DNA of 64,000 nt from positions 434,001-498,000 of the forward strand of contig NZ_SGXC01000001.1 in the NCBI RefSeq assembly GCF_004216695.1, given 5' to 3'. This stretch comes from Pigmentiphaga kullae. Lineage in GTDB: Bacteria; Pseudomonadota; Gammaproteobacteria; Burkholderiales; Burkholderiaceae_B. A model generated the notes under the pieces. The model was given only the letters and a program-made list of their open reading frames with translations, was not told where the DNA came from and did no database searches. Position 1 is the first letter of the stretch. Every line of letters begins with the position of its first letter. Shown here one piece after another: positions 43,621 to 54,100 of the stretch. Both the position numbers and the translations under genes were made by a program.

Positions 43621-43680
43621 GCCCCACATCCTGCCCCTTGCAGGCCATGCGGCGAGCCTTCCCGGCTCACGCCGCGGCGT

Positions 43681-43701
43681 CAAAGGGCAAGCACTTTGGA
43701 G
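43681..43701 (+). promoter_or_regulatory. Hairpin next to the ahcY ribosome binding site
   Basis: CAAAG (43681-43685) can pair with CTTTG (43694-43698), which touches the GGAG ribosome site (43698-43701). It may be the part of the SAH riboswitch expression platform that hides the ribosome site. Confidence 0.35.
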
Positions 43702-43706
43702 TCCTC

Positions 43707-45125
<1,419 letters not shown>

Positions 45126-45191
45126 TCGTTCCCTTCCGGGGCTCCCCGCCCCGGAACGCCCCACCCTTTTCCCTCTGGCAAGGAGTTCGCG

Positions 45192-45530
45192 ATGACCCTG
45201 TTACTCGTCTGGTTGCTCAACGCCGTGGCACTGCTGGTCGTGGCCTATCTGCTGCCCGGCATCACCGTGGCGAGCTTCGGTTCGGCGCTGATCGCGGCGC
45301 TGGTGCTGGGCCTGCTCAATTCGCTGGTCAAGCCGGTGCTGGTGCTGCTGACGCTGCCGATCACCGTGGTCACGCTGGGCCTGTTCCTGATCGTGCTGAA
45401 CGCGCTGCTGTTCTGGTTCGCCGGTTCGATCCTGAAGGGCTTCCAGGTCAACGGTTTCTGGTGGGCCGTGATCGGGGCGGTGCTCTACAGTCTGATCTCG
45501 GGCCTGTTGTCGGCCATCGTGCCGAACTGA
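45192..45530 (+). CDS. Phage holin 4-2 superfamily small membrane protein
   Basis: Protein of 112 aa with four hydrophobic segments (about residues 1-22, 30-50, 52-77 and 85-108). NSLVKPVLVLLTLPITVVTLGLF matches the family often found between ahcY and metF in betaproteobacteria. The name is historical; a lytic role is not implied. AAGGAG precedes ATG 45192. Its function in the SAM cycle, if any, is unknown. It ends 25 bases before the metF start. Confidence 0.85.
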   Translation: MTLLLVWLLNAVALLVVAYLLPGITVASFGSALIAALVLGLLNSLVKPVLVLLTLPITVVTLGLFLIVLNALLFWFAGSILKGFQVNGFWWAVIGAVLYSLISGLLSAIVPN

Positions 45531-45555
45531 CCCTTTTCCTACAGGTTGCCCGCAA

Positions 45556-46419
45556 GTGAGTTCATCCTTATCTCCCGACGCGGCGGCTGACGCCGCGCCG
45601 GTCTACAGCCTGGAGTTCTTCCCGCCGCGCGACATCGCGGCGCAGGAACGGCTGGTGCGCACGGCCAAGCAGCTGCAGGGCCTGCATCCCCATTTCGCCA
45701 GCGTGACGTTCGGCGCGGGCGGTTCGACCCGCGACGGCACGATGCTGGCGGTATCGATGTTGCAGAAGCTGGGCTACGAGGCCGCGCCGCACCTGTCGTG
45801 CATAGGTTCGACGCCCGAGAGCCTGCGCGACATTCTCTATGCCTACCGGCAGGCCGGGATCCGGCGGCTGGTGGCCCTGCGCGGGGACATGCCGTCGGGC
45901 ATGGGCGACATGGGCGAGCTGCGCTATGCGCGGGACCTGGTGGAGTTCATCCGCCGGGAAACGGGCGACTGGTTCCATATCGAGGTGGCGGCGTATCCGG
46001 AGATGCATCCGCAGGCCCAGGGGCCGGAGGCGGACCTGGACCGGTTCGTGGAGAAGATGCAGGCGGGCGCGGACAGTGCGATCACGCAGTATTTCTTCAA
46101 CGCGGATGCGTATTTCGATTTCGTGGACCGGGCGACGGCGAAGGGGGTGTTGGCGCCCATCGTGCCGGGAATCATGCCGATCACGAATTACACGCAGCTG
46201 GCGCGGTTCTCGGACATGTGCGGGGCGGAGATTCCGCGGTGGATACGGTTGCGGCTGGCGTCGTACGGGGATGACCGGGCTTCGATCCGGGCGTTCGGGC
46301 ACGATGTGGTGACGGAGTTGTGCCAGACATTGCTGGATGGGGGAGCGCCGGGGTTGCATTTCTATACGATGAACCAGGCGGATGCTACGCAGGCGGTTTG
46401 GAAAGAGTTGGAGCGGTGA
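45556..46419 (+). CDS. metF: 5,10-methylenetetrahydrofolate reductase
   Basis: Protein of 287 aa, a normal length. FAD-dependent MetF makes 5-methyl-THF for methionine synthesis. YSLEFFPPRD, VTFGAGGSTRDGT, ALRGDMPSG and PGIMPITNYTQ are characteristic. The start is GTG 45556, 25 bases after the membrane protein stop. The last third uses G-ending codons (GGG, GCG, TTG) much more than the rest of the window, although the protein remains normal. It is probably in the riboswitch-led ahcY transcript, joining SAM and folate cycles. Confidence 0.96.
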   Translation: MSSSLSPDAAADAAPVYSLEFFPPRDIAAQERLVRTAKQLQGLHPHFASVTFGAGGSTRDGTMLAVSMLQKLGYEAAPHLSCIGSTPESLRDILYAYRQAGIRRLVALRGDMPSGMGDMGELRYARDLVEFIRRETGDWFHIEVAAYPEMHPQAQGPEADLDRFVEKMQAGADSAITQYFFNADAYFDFVDRATAKGVLAPIVPGIMPITNYTQLARFSDMCGAEIPRWIRLRLASYGDDRASIRAFGHDVVTELCQTLLDGGAPGLHFYTMNQADATQAVWKELER

Positions 46420-46468
46420 CGGTCGTTCGAGTTCTTCTTTAGACGGTTGTTTCCGGCCTTGGGGCGTC

Positions 46469-47146
46469 TTATGGTGTAGCGGGTCTAGCGCCCTGGTCGG
46501 TGGTGTGGGGGCCGGGAATACAACCTTCTTCGGTGATGATGGCGTCGAGCCGCATGTCGTGCGGCTCGGGTACGTGCACGTCGGGGGCCAGGCGGCCGCA
46601 GGCGTAGGCGATGCCCAGGGCCAGGGTTTCGTGGCCGCCCTGGCGCAGGGCGGCCAGGGTGCGGTCGTAGTAGCCGCCGCCGTAGCCGATGCGGTCGCCG
46701 TCGACGGTGTAGCCCAGGGTGGGGACCAGGACGATGTCGGGGGTACGGGGACCGGTGGACTGGGGTTCGGGGATGCCGTAGGCGCCGGGGGCCATGGGGG
46801 TGTCGGGCGTCCAGGCGCGGAACTCCAGGGGGGCGGCCTTGGTCAAGATCACGGGTAGGGCCAGTTCCAGCCGGTCGTCGCGGGCCCAGGCCCGCAAGGC
46901 GGGGCGCAGGTCGGGTTCGTCGCCGATGGGCCAGAATGCCGACAGCACCACGCGCCTGCCGCCCCGCGGGGCCGCGGCCAGGTAGTCGTGTATCCTGCCT
47001 TGCAGGAGGCCGGCGATGCGGGCGTCGGCCGCGGCGCGCTCGGTGGCGCTCATGGCCGCGCGCAGGGCGCGCAGGCGTGGGCGCAGCGCGGCGGCGGTGG
47101 CCTCTCTGGGCTTTGTGGGTTTACCCGATGCTATTCTTGCTGCCAT
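46469..47146 (-). CDS. ygfA: 5-formyltetrahydrofolate cyclo-ligase
   Basis: Protein of 225 aa. It converts 5-formyl-THF to 5,10-methenyl-THF with ATP. The ATP-site signature GYGGGYYDR and VPTLGYTVDGDRIG are clear, and LRPRLRALRAAMSATERAAAD is the usual N-terminal helix. ATG 47146 overlaps the start codon of slt on the other strand inside CCATGG, so neither gene has a normal 5' spacer. It converges on metF, with 49 bases between stops and no obvious terminator. Its role fits the surrounding folate genes. Confidence 0.93.
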   Translation of the reverse strand: MAARIASGKPTKPREATAAALRPRLRALRAAMSATERAAADARIAGLLQGRIHDYLAAAPRGGRRVVLSAFWPIGDEPDLRPALRAWARDDRLELALPVILTKAAPLEFRAWTPDTPMAPGAYGIPEPQSTGPRTPDIVLVPTLGYTVDGDRIGYGGGYYDRTLAALRQGGHETLALGIAYACGRLAPDVHVPEPHDMRLDAIITEEGCIPGPHTTDQGARPATP

Positions 47147-49112
47147 GGCCTATTCAGCTCTCTTCAACAGAATCCGCATTACAGCACTTGCCGCCGTGCT
47201 GGCAAGCGCCGCCATGGGCTCGGCCTGCGCGCAGGTCTCGGCGCCCGGGTCCGACGACGCCCTGCTGGCGGCGCGGACCGCGGTGCAGACGGGCAACTGG
47301 GACATCGTCCGGTCGCTGATCCCGCGGCTGGAAGGCCATGTGCTGGCGGCCTATCCGCAGTACTGGGTGCTGCGGCAGCAGTTGAACGATCCGCGCAAGC
47401 CGCTGCCCGAGTCCGAGCTGAACGAGTTCGTCAACGCCCACCGCGGCACCTACCTGGCGGAACGGCTGCGCGGCGAATGGCTGCTGGCCGCCGCCAAGCA
47501 GGCCGACTACGCCACGGTGCGCACGCTGGCCGACACCACGGTGAATACGCCGCAAGTGGACTGTGCGGTGCTGCTGGCCATGCATGCGCGCGGCGAGCGG
47601 ATCACGGCCCAACTGGCCATGTCCAAGTTCGAGCCGGGCGACAGTTGCTGGTCGCTGTACGACCGGCTCCAGGCCGACGGCGTCATGCAATGGGACGACT
47701 TCGCCGCGCAGATGCGCAACCTGCTCGAGACCAACTCGCTGGCCAATGCCCGGCGCATGGCGCGCTACGTGTTCGACCCCGCGCAATTGAAGACGCTGAA
47801 CGGCGTGCTGGACCAGCCCATGATCTGGCTGGTGCGGCAGAACACGCTGCCGCGCGACCGCGCCGGCCGCGAGCTGGTGGTGACCGCGCTGAGCCGCCTG
47901 GCGCGCAACGACCTGCAGGTGGGCTACGACTATTTCGAACGCAGCTGGGCACGGCAGTTGCCGGCCGACGATGCCAGCTGGGTGCGCAACCAGTTCGCGC
48001 TGCAGGCCTCGTTCAAGCTCGATCCGATCGCCGTCGCCTGGTATCGCGCCGGCGAAGGCGGCAGGCTGACCGAATACAACCAGGGCTGGCGCGCCCGCAT
48101 GGTGCTGCGCCAGCAGCCCGTGGACTGGCGCACGCTGAACCGCTACATCGAGCAGATGCCCGCGGCCATGCGCGAGGACCCCACCTGGGTCTACTGGCAT
48201 GCGCGCGGCCTGGTCGCGCAAGGCGCCGTGCAGGAAGGCCAGGCGCTCTACCGCAGCATCGCCGGGCAGTTCAACTTCTACGGCCAGCTGGCCGCCGAGG
48301 AACTGGGCATCGCCACCACCATTCCGACGTCTTCCGCCCCGATCACGCCGGACGAACTGGCCAAGGCGCAGTACAACCCGGGCCTGCAACGCGCGGTCGC
48401 GCTGTTCCGGCTGGGCTGGCGCACGGAAGGGGTGCGCGAATGGAACTACGCGCTGCGCGGCATGAACGACCGGCAGTTGCTGGCCGCCGCCCAGCTCGCC
48501 CACCGCGAGAACCTGTACGACCGCGCGGTCAACACCGCCGAGCGCACGCGCGACCAGCACGATTTCAACCTGCGTTTCCTCACGCCCTTCCGCGACCAAC
48601 TGGTGGACAAGTCGCGCGAGATCGGCGTGGACGCGACCTGGGTATATGGCCTGATCCGCCAGGAGTCGCGCTTCGTCATGGATGCCCGCTCCAGCGTCGG
48701 CGCCTCCGGCCTGATGCAGCTGATGCCGGCCACCGCCAAGTGGGTGGCGCGCCGCATCGGCATGAGCGACTACGCGCAGCACCGCGTCAACGACATGGAC
48801 ACCAACCTGACCCTGGGCACCAGCTATCTGCGCATCGTACTGGACGACCTGGGCGGGTCGCCCCTGCTGGCCTCGGCCGGCTACAACGCCGGCCCCCGAC
48901 GGCCCCATACCTGGCGCTCGACCCTGCCGGGGCCGGTGGAAGGCGCGATATTCGCCGAGACCATTCCCTTCACCGAGACCCGCGACTACGTCAAGAAGGT
49001 GCTGTCCAACGCCACCTACTACGCGGCCCTGTTCACGGGACAGCCGCAATCGCTCAAGGCCCGGCTGGGAACGGTCGCCCCGCAGACGGTGGAGACCACC
49101 GCGATACCCTGA
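47145..49112 (+). CDS. slt: Soluble lytic murein transglycosylase
   Basis: Protein of 655 aa. The signal peptide spans about residues 1-30 (ASAAMGSACAQ). A long alpha-helical superhelix follows, then the catalytic domain, with the acid Glu in GLIRQESRFVMDARSSVGASGLMQLMP and SAGYNAGP near the end. It cleaves peptidoglycan glycan strands to 1,6-anhydro products in the periplasm. ATG 47145 overlaps the cyclo-ligase ATG on the other strand. The NDUFA9-like gene begins 13 bases after its stop. Confidence 0.95.
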   Translation: MAYSALFNRIRITALAAVLASAAMGSACAQVSAPGSDDALLAARTAVQTGNWDIVRSLIPRLEGHVLAAYPQYWVLRQQLNDPRKPLPESELNEFVNAHRGTYLAERLRGEWLLAAAKQADYATVRTLADTTVNTPQVDCAVLLAMHARGERITAQLAMSKFEPGDSCWSLYDRLQADGVMQWDDFAAQMRNLLETNSLANARRMARYVFDPAQLKTLNGVLDQPMIWLVRQNTLPRDRAGRELVVTALSRLARNDLQVGYDYFERSWARQLPADDASWVRNQFALQASFKLDPIAVAWYRAGEGGRLTEYNQGWRARMVLRQQPVDWRTLNRYIEQMPAAMREDPTWVYWHARGLVAQGAVQEGQALYRSIAGQFNFYGQLAAEELGIATTIPTSSAPITPDELAKAQYNPGLQRAVALFRLGWRTEGVREWNYALRGMNDRQLLAAAQLAHRENLYDRAVNTAERTRDQHDFNLRFLTPFRDQLVDKSREIGVDATWVYGLIRQESRFVMDARSSVGASGLMQLMPATAKWVARRIGMSDYAQHRVNDMDTNLTLGTSYLRIVLDDLGGSPLLASAGYNAGPRRPHTWRSTLPGPVEGAIFAETIPFTETRDYVKKVLSNATYYAALFTGQPQSLKARLGTVAPQTVETTAIP

Positions 49113-49125
49113 GGAAGCGCACGCC

Positions 49126-50103
49126 ATGACCATGATCTATCCACGCATACTCGTGCTGGGCGGTTCGGGCTTCATCGGCAGCCACCTGGTCGCCCGCCTG
49201 GCGGCCCAGGGCCGCAAGCTGCTGGTCCCGACCCGCCGCTACATGAGCGCCCGCCACCTGCTGCCGCTGCCCACGGTGGACATCGCCCAGGCCGACCTGT
49301 CCGACGACGCCACCCTGAACCGCCTGGTCCAGGGGTGTGACGCGGTCATCAACCTGATCGGCACGCTGCATGGCGAGCGCGGCACGCCCTACGGCAAGAC
49401 TTTCCGCAAGCTGCACGTCGAGCTGCCGGAACGCCTGGCCCGGGCCTGCGTGGCGCATGGCGTGACCCGCATGCTGCACATGAGCGCGCTGGGCGCGGAT
49501 TCCCACGGCGCCAGCATGTACCAGCGCTCCAAGGGCGACGGCGAGACCGCCGTGCGCGGCGTGTTCGATGCCTGGCCCCAGGGCGCGCTGACCATCTTCC
49601 GGCCGTCGGTGGTATTCGGCCCCGACGATCGCTTCCTCAATACCTTCGCCGCACTGGCCCGCTGCTTCCCGGTGCTGCCGGTGGCGGGCGGGTCGGCGCG
49701 CCTGCAGCCCATCTACGTGGGTGACCTGACCGAAGCCATGGTCAACGCGCTGGGCGACCATCGCACCTACGGCAAGACCTATGCCGTGGCCGGGCCGCAG
49801 GCGTATACGCTGCGGGATCTGGTCGAGAAGGCCGCCGCCTGGAGCGGCCATCCCCGCCGCGTGCTGCCGCTACCCATGGGCCTGGGCAAACTCCAGGCCG
49901 CCGCCATGGAGATGCTGCCCGGCACGCCGCTGATCACGCGCGACAACCTCGATACCCTGACGCGGGATGCGGTCCTGGACGGGCCGCTGGCACCGGAACT
50001 GGGCATCCACCCCAGTTCGCTGGAAGCGCTGGCGCCCGATTACCTCGGTCAGGGCGAACACACGCGCTTCGACATGTTCCGCATGCGCCATGGCCGACGC
50101 TGA
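49126..50103 (+). CDS. Complex I NDUFA9-like NAD(P)-binding protein (atypical SDR)
   Basis: Protein of 325 aa. The Rossmann start is [38 protein letters not shown] and [19 protein letters not shown] match the extended/atypical SDR group related to NDUFA9. The catalytic Tyr-Lys pair reads Tyr-Gln-Arg-Ser-Lys, so YxxxK is present. It may bind NADPH for quinone-related or structural work; the function in bacteria is not set. Its last 14 bases overlap the cca start, which argues for co-translation. Confidence 0.88.
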   Translation: MTMIYPRILVLGGSGFIGSHLVARLAAQGRKLLVPTRRYMSARHLLPLPTVDIAQADLSDDATLNRLVQGCDAVINLIGTLHGERGTPYGKTFRKLHVELPERLARACVAHGVTRMLHMSALGADSHGASMYQRSKGDGETAVRGVFDAWPQGALTIFRPSVVFGPDDRFLNTFAALARCFPVLPVAGGSARLQPIYVGDLTEAMVNALGDHRTYGKTYAVAGPQAYTLRDLVEKAAAWSGHPRRVLPLPMGLGKLQAAAMEMLPGTPLITRDNLDTLTRDAVLDGPLAPELGIHPSSLEALAPDYLGQGEHTRFDMFRMRHGRR

Positions 50104-51211
50104 CCTCGCCCGGCCGGCGCCGGGTCCCGACCCGGCCACCGACGGACTCGAGGTCTTCGTCGTGGGCGGCGCCGTGCGCGACGCTCTGCTGGGCCTGCCC
50201 GCAGGCGACCGCGACTGGGTGGTCGTGGGCGCCACGCCGGAACAGATGTCGGCCCGCGGCTTCGTGCCCGTGGGCGGCGACTTCCCGGTCTTCCTGCATC
50301 CGGCCACGCGCGAGGAATACGCGCTGGCCCGCACCGAACGCAAGTCGGGGCGCGGCTACAAGGGCTTCACCTTCCACACCGGCCCCGAGGTCACGCTGGA
50401 GGACGACCTGGGCCGGCGCGACCTGACCGTCAACGCCATCGCCCAGACGCCCGACGGCCGCCTGATCGACCCCTACGGCGGCCAGGACGACCTGCGCGCC
50501 CGGCGCTTTCGCCACGTCGGCCCGGCCTTCGCCGAAGACCCGGTGCGCATCCTGCGGCTGGCGCGCTTCGCGGCCCGCTTCCACGACTTCGAGGTGGTGC
50601 CCGAGACCCTGGCGCTGTGCCGCCGCATGGCCGCCGAGGGCGAGGTCGACGCCCTGGTGCCCGAACGCGTCTGGCGCGAGCTGTCGCGCGGCCTGATGCA
50701 GGAGCGGCCTGCGCGCATGCTGCAGGTGCTGGCCGACACCGATGCGCTGCCGCGTGTCGCGCCCGGCCTGGCGGTGGATGGGCAATTACTGGCCGTCCTG
50801 GACCAGGCCGCCGACGCGGGGCTGCCGCTGGCCTCGCGCTACGCCCTGCTGTGCTCGGACAGCGCCGACCCGGCCGGATTGGGCAGGCGGCTGCGCGCCT
50901 CGAACGACTGCAACGACATGGCGCGCCTGCTGCAACTGGCCCTGGCCGAACTGCCGCGCGCGGGCCGGGACCCCGAACGCGTGCTGGCCCTGCTGGAACG
51001 CGCGGACGCCCTGCGCAAGCCCGAGCGTTTCGAACAATTGCTGGCCGCCGCGCAACAGCGGATGCCGGTGGACGCGGCGCAGTGGACGGCGTGGCGGGAT
51101 ACGGTCAGGGCGGTCGACGCCGGCGCCATCGCCGCCCGGCACGCCGACCGGCCCGGCGGCATCCGCGAGGCCGTGCGGGCCGCCCGGCTGGCGGCATTGG
51201 GCGGCACTTAA
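50090..51211 (+). CDS. cca: CCA tRNA nucleotidyltransferase (no HD domain)
   Basis: Protein of 373 aa. It adds or repairs the 3' CCA of tRNA. The nucleotidyltransferase signature is [13 protein letters not shown] with the catalytic GDRDWVV (DxD), then [10 protein letters not shown] and [16 protein letters not shown]. It lacks the C-terminal HD phosphohydrolase domain found in many gamma- and betaproteobacterial forms of about 410 aa, so phosphatase activity is not expected. It starts at ATG 50090 inside the end of the previous gene and is followed by an ABC exporter 46 bases later. Confidence 0.93.
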   Translation: MADADLARPAPGPDPATDGLEVFVVGGAVRDALLGLPAGDRDWVVVGATPEQMSARGFVPVGGDFPVFLHPATREEYALARTERKSGRGYKGFTFHTGPEVTLEDDLGRRDLTVNAIAQTPDGRLIDPYGGQDDLRARRFRHVGPAFAEDPVRILRLARFAARFHDFEVVPETLALCRRMAAEGEVDALVPERVWRELSRGLMQERPARMLQVLADTDALPRVAPGLAVDGQLLAVLDQAADAGLPLASRYALLCSDSADPAGLGRRLRASNDCNDMARLLQLALAELPRAGRDPERVLALLERADALRKPERFEQLLAAAQQRMPVDAAQWTAWRDTVRAVDAGAIAARHADRPGGIREAVRAARLAALGGT

Positions 51212-51257
51212 GCGGCACTTAAGACAGCGCGGCTAACGTGGCAGCGTTGCCACGTGG

Positions 51258-53105
51258 ATGCCCGCCATGTCTCTTGCCATGCTCCGCCCCGACGACCCGG
51301 CCGCAGACACCGGCCCGGCCCCCCGCGACATCCGCGGACAACTGCGCCTGGGCGCCACATGGCGGCTGCTCAAGCCCTACTGGATATCCGGCGACCGCAA
51401 GGCGGCGCTCGGCCTGCTGGCCCTGGTCGTCGGCCTGAACCTGGCCCTGGTGGCCGCCAACGTCTGGCTGACCAACTGGAACCGCGTCTTCTACAACGCC
51501 CTGGAAGCGCGCGACTTCGCGGCGTTCAAACTGCAACTGGCGCACTTCTGCGCAATCGCGGCGGCGTTCATCGTCATCGCCGTCATGAAGCAGTTCTACA
51601 CCATGATGCTGGAGATGCGCTGGCGCACCTGGCTGACCGGGGAATGGCTGCGGCGCTGGACCTCGGGGCAGGCGTACTACCGGGTGGAGCAGTCGCACGG
51701 CGCCGACAACCCCGACCAGCGCCTGGCCGAGGACCTGCGCACCCTGGCCAGCACCAGCCTGACGCTGTCGCTGGGGCTGCTGAACTCGGTGGTGACGCTG
51801 CTGTCTTTCGTCACGCTGCTGTGGACCATATCGGGGCCGCTGGTCTTCGCGCTAAGCGGCCGGACCATCGCCATACCTGGCTACATGGTGTGGTTCGCCG
51901 TGCTGTATGCCGCCGCCGGATCCTGGCTGACCCACAGGATAGGCAAGCCGCTGATCGGCCTGAGCTTCCGCCAGGAGCAGACCGAGGCGGATTTTCGCTA
52001 CGCGCTGATGCGGCTGAACGCCGAGGGCATCGCGCTGTACGGCGGCGAACCCGCCGAGCGTGCGGGGCTGCATGGGTCTTTCGGCCACATCCGCGAGAAC
52101 TGGCGCTGGCTGATGGTCTACACGCGCCGGCTGGTGTTCGTGAACTCCGGCTATGGGCAGGTGGCGATCGTCTTTCCGCTGATCGTGGCCGCCCCGCATT
52201 ATTTCTCCGGCGCCATCACGCTGGGCGTACTGATGCAGATCGCCTCGGCCTTCGGCCAGGTCCAGGGCGCGCTGTCGTGGTTCGTGGACGGCTATGCCTC
52301 GCTGGTGGGCTGGCAGGCCGCCGCCAACCGCCTGCTGGACTTCCAGTCCGCGCTGGGGGCGGCCGAAGCCGAGCACGCGGCGCGCGATGGCCTGCGCGGC
52401 ATCGCGCTGTTCGACCGCGAAGATACCCGCGCGCCGGGCGCCATCGCCGCCAGCGCATTGGTGCTGGCCCTGCCCGGCCAGGGCGGGGGGCGGACGCTGA
52501 CCGAGCCTTTCTCGATGACGTTGCGGCCGGGCGAACGGGTGCTGGTGACAGGCCCCTCGGGCGCGGGCAAGAGCGTCCTGTTCCGCGCCATGGCCGGCAT
52601 CTGGCCCTACGGCCGGGGCACCATCGAACGCCCCGCCGCCGCGCGCATCCTGTTCCTGCCGCAGCGCAGCTACGTTCCCGCCGGCACGCTGGCCGCCGCG
52701 CTGGACTATCCCTCGCCGCCCGGCACCCACGACGACGCCACCCTGGCCGCGCTGCTGCGCGATTGCCGGCTGGAGCGCCTGGCCGGCCTGCTGCAACGAC
52801 GCGACAACTGGGGGATGCGGCTGTCGCCGGGCGAACAGCAGCGCCTGGCCTTCGCCCGCGCCATCCTGCAGCGGCCCGACTTCCTGTTCCTGGACGAGGC
52901 GACCTCGGCGCTGGACGAGGAAACCGAGGCCGCCATGTATGCCCTGCTGGTCGAGCGGCTGCCGCGCGCGGCCATCGTCAGCATCGCCCACCGCAGCACG
53001 GTCGCCCGCTGGCACGGCCGCCACCTGCGCTACCGTCCCGTCCATGCGGCGGGAGATGGGCCTCGCTACCTGCCGGCCGACGAGGCGCTGCCGCGCCCAG
53101 CCTAG
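51258..53105 (+). CDS. ABC transporter, fused permease and ATPase (SbmA/BacA/YddA-like)
   Basis: Protein of 615 aa. An N-terminal membrane domain with several helices (about residues 45-330) matches the ABC_membrane_2/SbmA_BacA type: RVFYNALEARDFAAF, EMRWRTWLT and RYALMRLNAEGIALYGGE. The ATPase half has Walker A GPSGAGKS, signature LSPGEQQRLAFARA and Walker B FLFLDEATSALDE. Related proteins move peptides or very long acyl chains across the inner membrane. ATG 51258 or 51267 may be used. It has no partner gene nearby. Confidence 0.9.
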   Translation: MPAMSLAMLRPDDPAADTGPAPRDIRGQLRLGATWRLLKPYWISGDRKAALGLLALVVGLNLALVAANVWLTNWNRVFYNALEARDFAAFKLQLAHFCAIAAAFIVIAVMKQFYTMMLEMRWRTWLTGEWLRRWTSGQAYYRVEQSHGADNPDQRLAEDLRTLASTSLTLSLGLLNSVVTLLSFVTLLWTISGPLVFALSGRTIAIPGYMVWFAVLYAAAGSWLTHRIGKPLIGLSFRQEQTEADFRYALMRLNAEGIALYGGEPAERAGLHGSFGHIRENWRWLMVYTRRLVFVNSGYGQVAIVFPLIVAAPHYFSGAITLGVLMQIASAFGQVQGALSWFVDGYASLVGWQAAANRLLDFQSALGAAEAEHAARDGLRGIALFDREDTRAPGAIAASALVLALPGQGGGRTLTEPFSMTLRPGERVLVTGPSGAGKSVLFRAMAGIWPYGRGTIERPAAARILFLPQRSYVPAGTLAAALDYPSPPGTHDDATLAALLRDCRLERLAGLLQRRDNWGMRLSPGEQQRLAFARAILQRPDFLFLDEATSALDEETEAAMYALLVERLPRAAIVSIAHRSTVARWHGRHLRYRPVHAAGDGPRYLPADEALPRPA

Positions 53106-53111
53106 GCCCGC

Positions 53112-54008
53112 TCACGCCGCATCCGCGCCCGCGTCCCTGGCCTGGGCCGCCACCCGCTCGAACGCCGCCCTGAGCACGCCCAGCGCCGGCTTGTCGACAT
53201 CCGCCCGGCGGCACACGAAGGCGATCTGCCGCCGTGGTCCGCCCCGCCCCAGCGACAGCTCGCGGAAGCGGTAGGCCTTGCGCAGCGGGTCGTAGGGCTG
53301 CGGAATGATGGACACTCCCAGCCCCGCCGAGACCATCGCGATGATGGCATGGCTGGACAGGAGATCGATACGGCTTTTCATGCGCGGATGCAGGCGGTGC
53401 ACGTATTGCGCGGCAATGCGGCCACCCGTGGAAGTCTTGTCGAAGCGTATCCAGTCGTAGCCGCGCAGCAATTGCTCGACCGTGTCGCCCCGCGCGTCGG
53501 GCGGGGCCACCAGCACCATGGTCTCGTGCATCAACGTCTGCCAGTGCAACCGGCTCGATCCGCCCGACTGCGGCCGCACCAGCACCGCGGCGTCGATGGC
53601 GCCGTCCCGCAGTTCGCCCAGCAGCCGCTCCGAGCGGCCCCGGGCCAGGTGCACGTCCAGTTCGGGATAGTCCGATTGCAGCACCTTCATCGCCATGGGC
53701 AGCAGCGTGGCCTGGATGGAATCGATGGTGCCCAGCGCGACCTTGCCGGACACCCGCGTCTGGCGCCGCGCGCGCAGGGCCTCCAGCGATTCCAGCGTGC
53801 CCTGGACCAGCGCCGCGAGTTCGTGCGCGAACGGCGTGGGACGGGCCTGGCGCGCCGCGCGGTCGAACAAGGGCTGCCCGAAATGCTGCTCCAGGTACTT
53901 GATGTGCTGGCTGACCGCGCCCGGGGTCAGGTTCACTTCCTCGGCGGCGGCCGCGAAGGTGCCCCGGCGCAGGACGGCGCAAAGGGTTTGCAGGAATTCC
54001 AGTTTCAT
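53112..54008 (-). CDS. LysR-family transcriptional regulator
   Basis: Protein of 298 aa. The helix-turn-helix includes FAAAAEEVNLTPGAVSQHI, and the inducer domain follows. It is divergent from the Bug-CoA-transferase-lyase operon at 54101 and is the likely controller. The 92-base gap contains a 7-bp inverted repeat (54032-54050) and a TAGAAT -10 for the operon. It converges on the ABC exporter gene with only 6 bases between stops. Confidence 0.92.
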   Translation of the reverse strand: MKLEFLQTLCAVLRRGTFAAAAEEVNLTPGAVSQHIKYLEQHFGQPLFDRAARQARPTPFAHELAALVQGTLESLEALRARRQTRVSGKVALGTIDSIQATLLPMAMKVLQSDYPELDVHLARGRSERLLGELRDGAIDAAVLVRPQSGGSSRLHWQTLMHETMVLVAPPDARGDTVEQLLRGYDWIRFDKTSTGGRIAAQYVHRLHPRMKSRIDLLSSHAIIAMVSAGLGVSIIPQPYDPLRKAYRFRELSLGRGGPRRQIAFVCRRADVDKPALGVLRAAFERVAAQARDAGADAA

Positions 54009-54031
54009 TAGATTTCCTAAACAGACGCATC

Positions 54032-54050
54032 ACGAAAAATCGCTTTTCGT
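54032..54050. promoter_or_regulatory. Candidate LysR operator (ACGAAAA-N5-TTTTCGT)
   Basis: Perfect 7-bp inverted repeat between the LysR gene and the Bug operon. It overlaps the -35 region expected for TAGAAT at 54066-54071. It could also form a hairpin in RNA, but its position favours an operator. Confidence 0.5.
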
Positions 54051-54100
54051 AGTTTATCGAGTGTCTAGAATCCGTCGGATAACCATGACAGGAGACACCC

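Noticed and set aside
45192-45530. Holin-like gene as part of a prophage
   Set aside because: It lies between ahcY and metF, a normal betaproteobacterial position for this small membrane protein, and no other phage gene is near.
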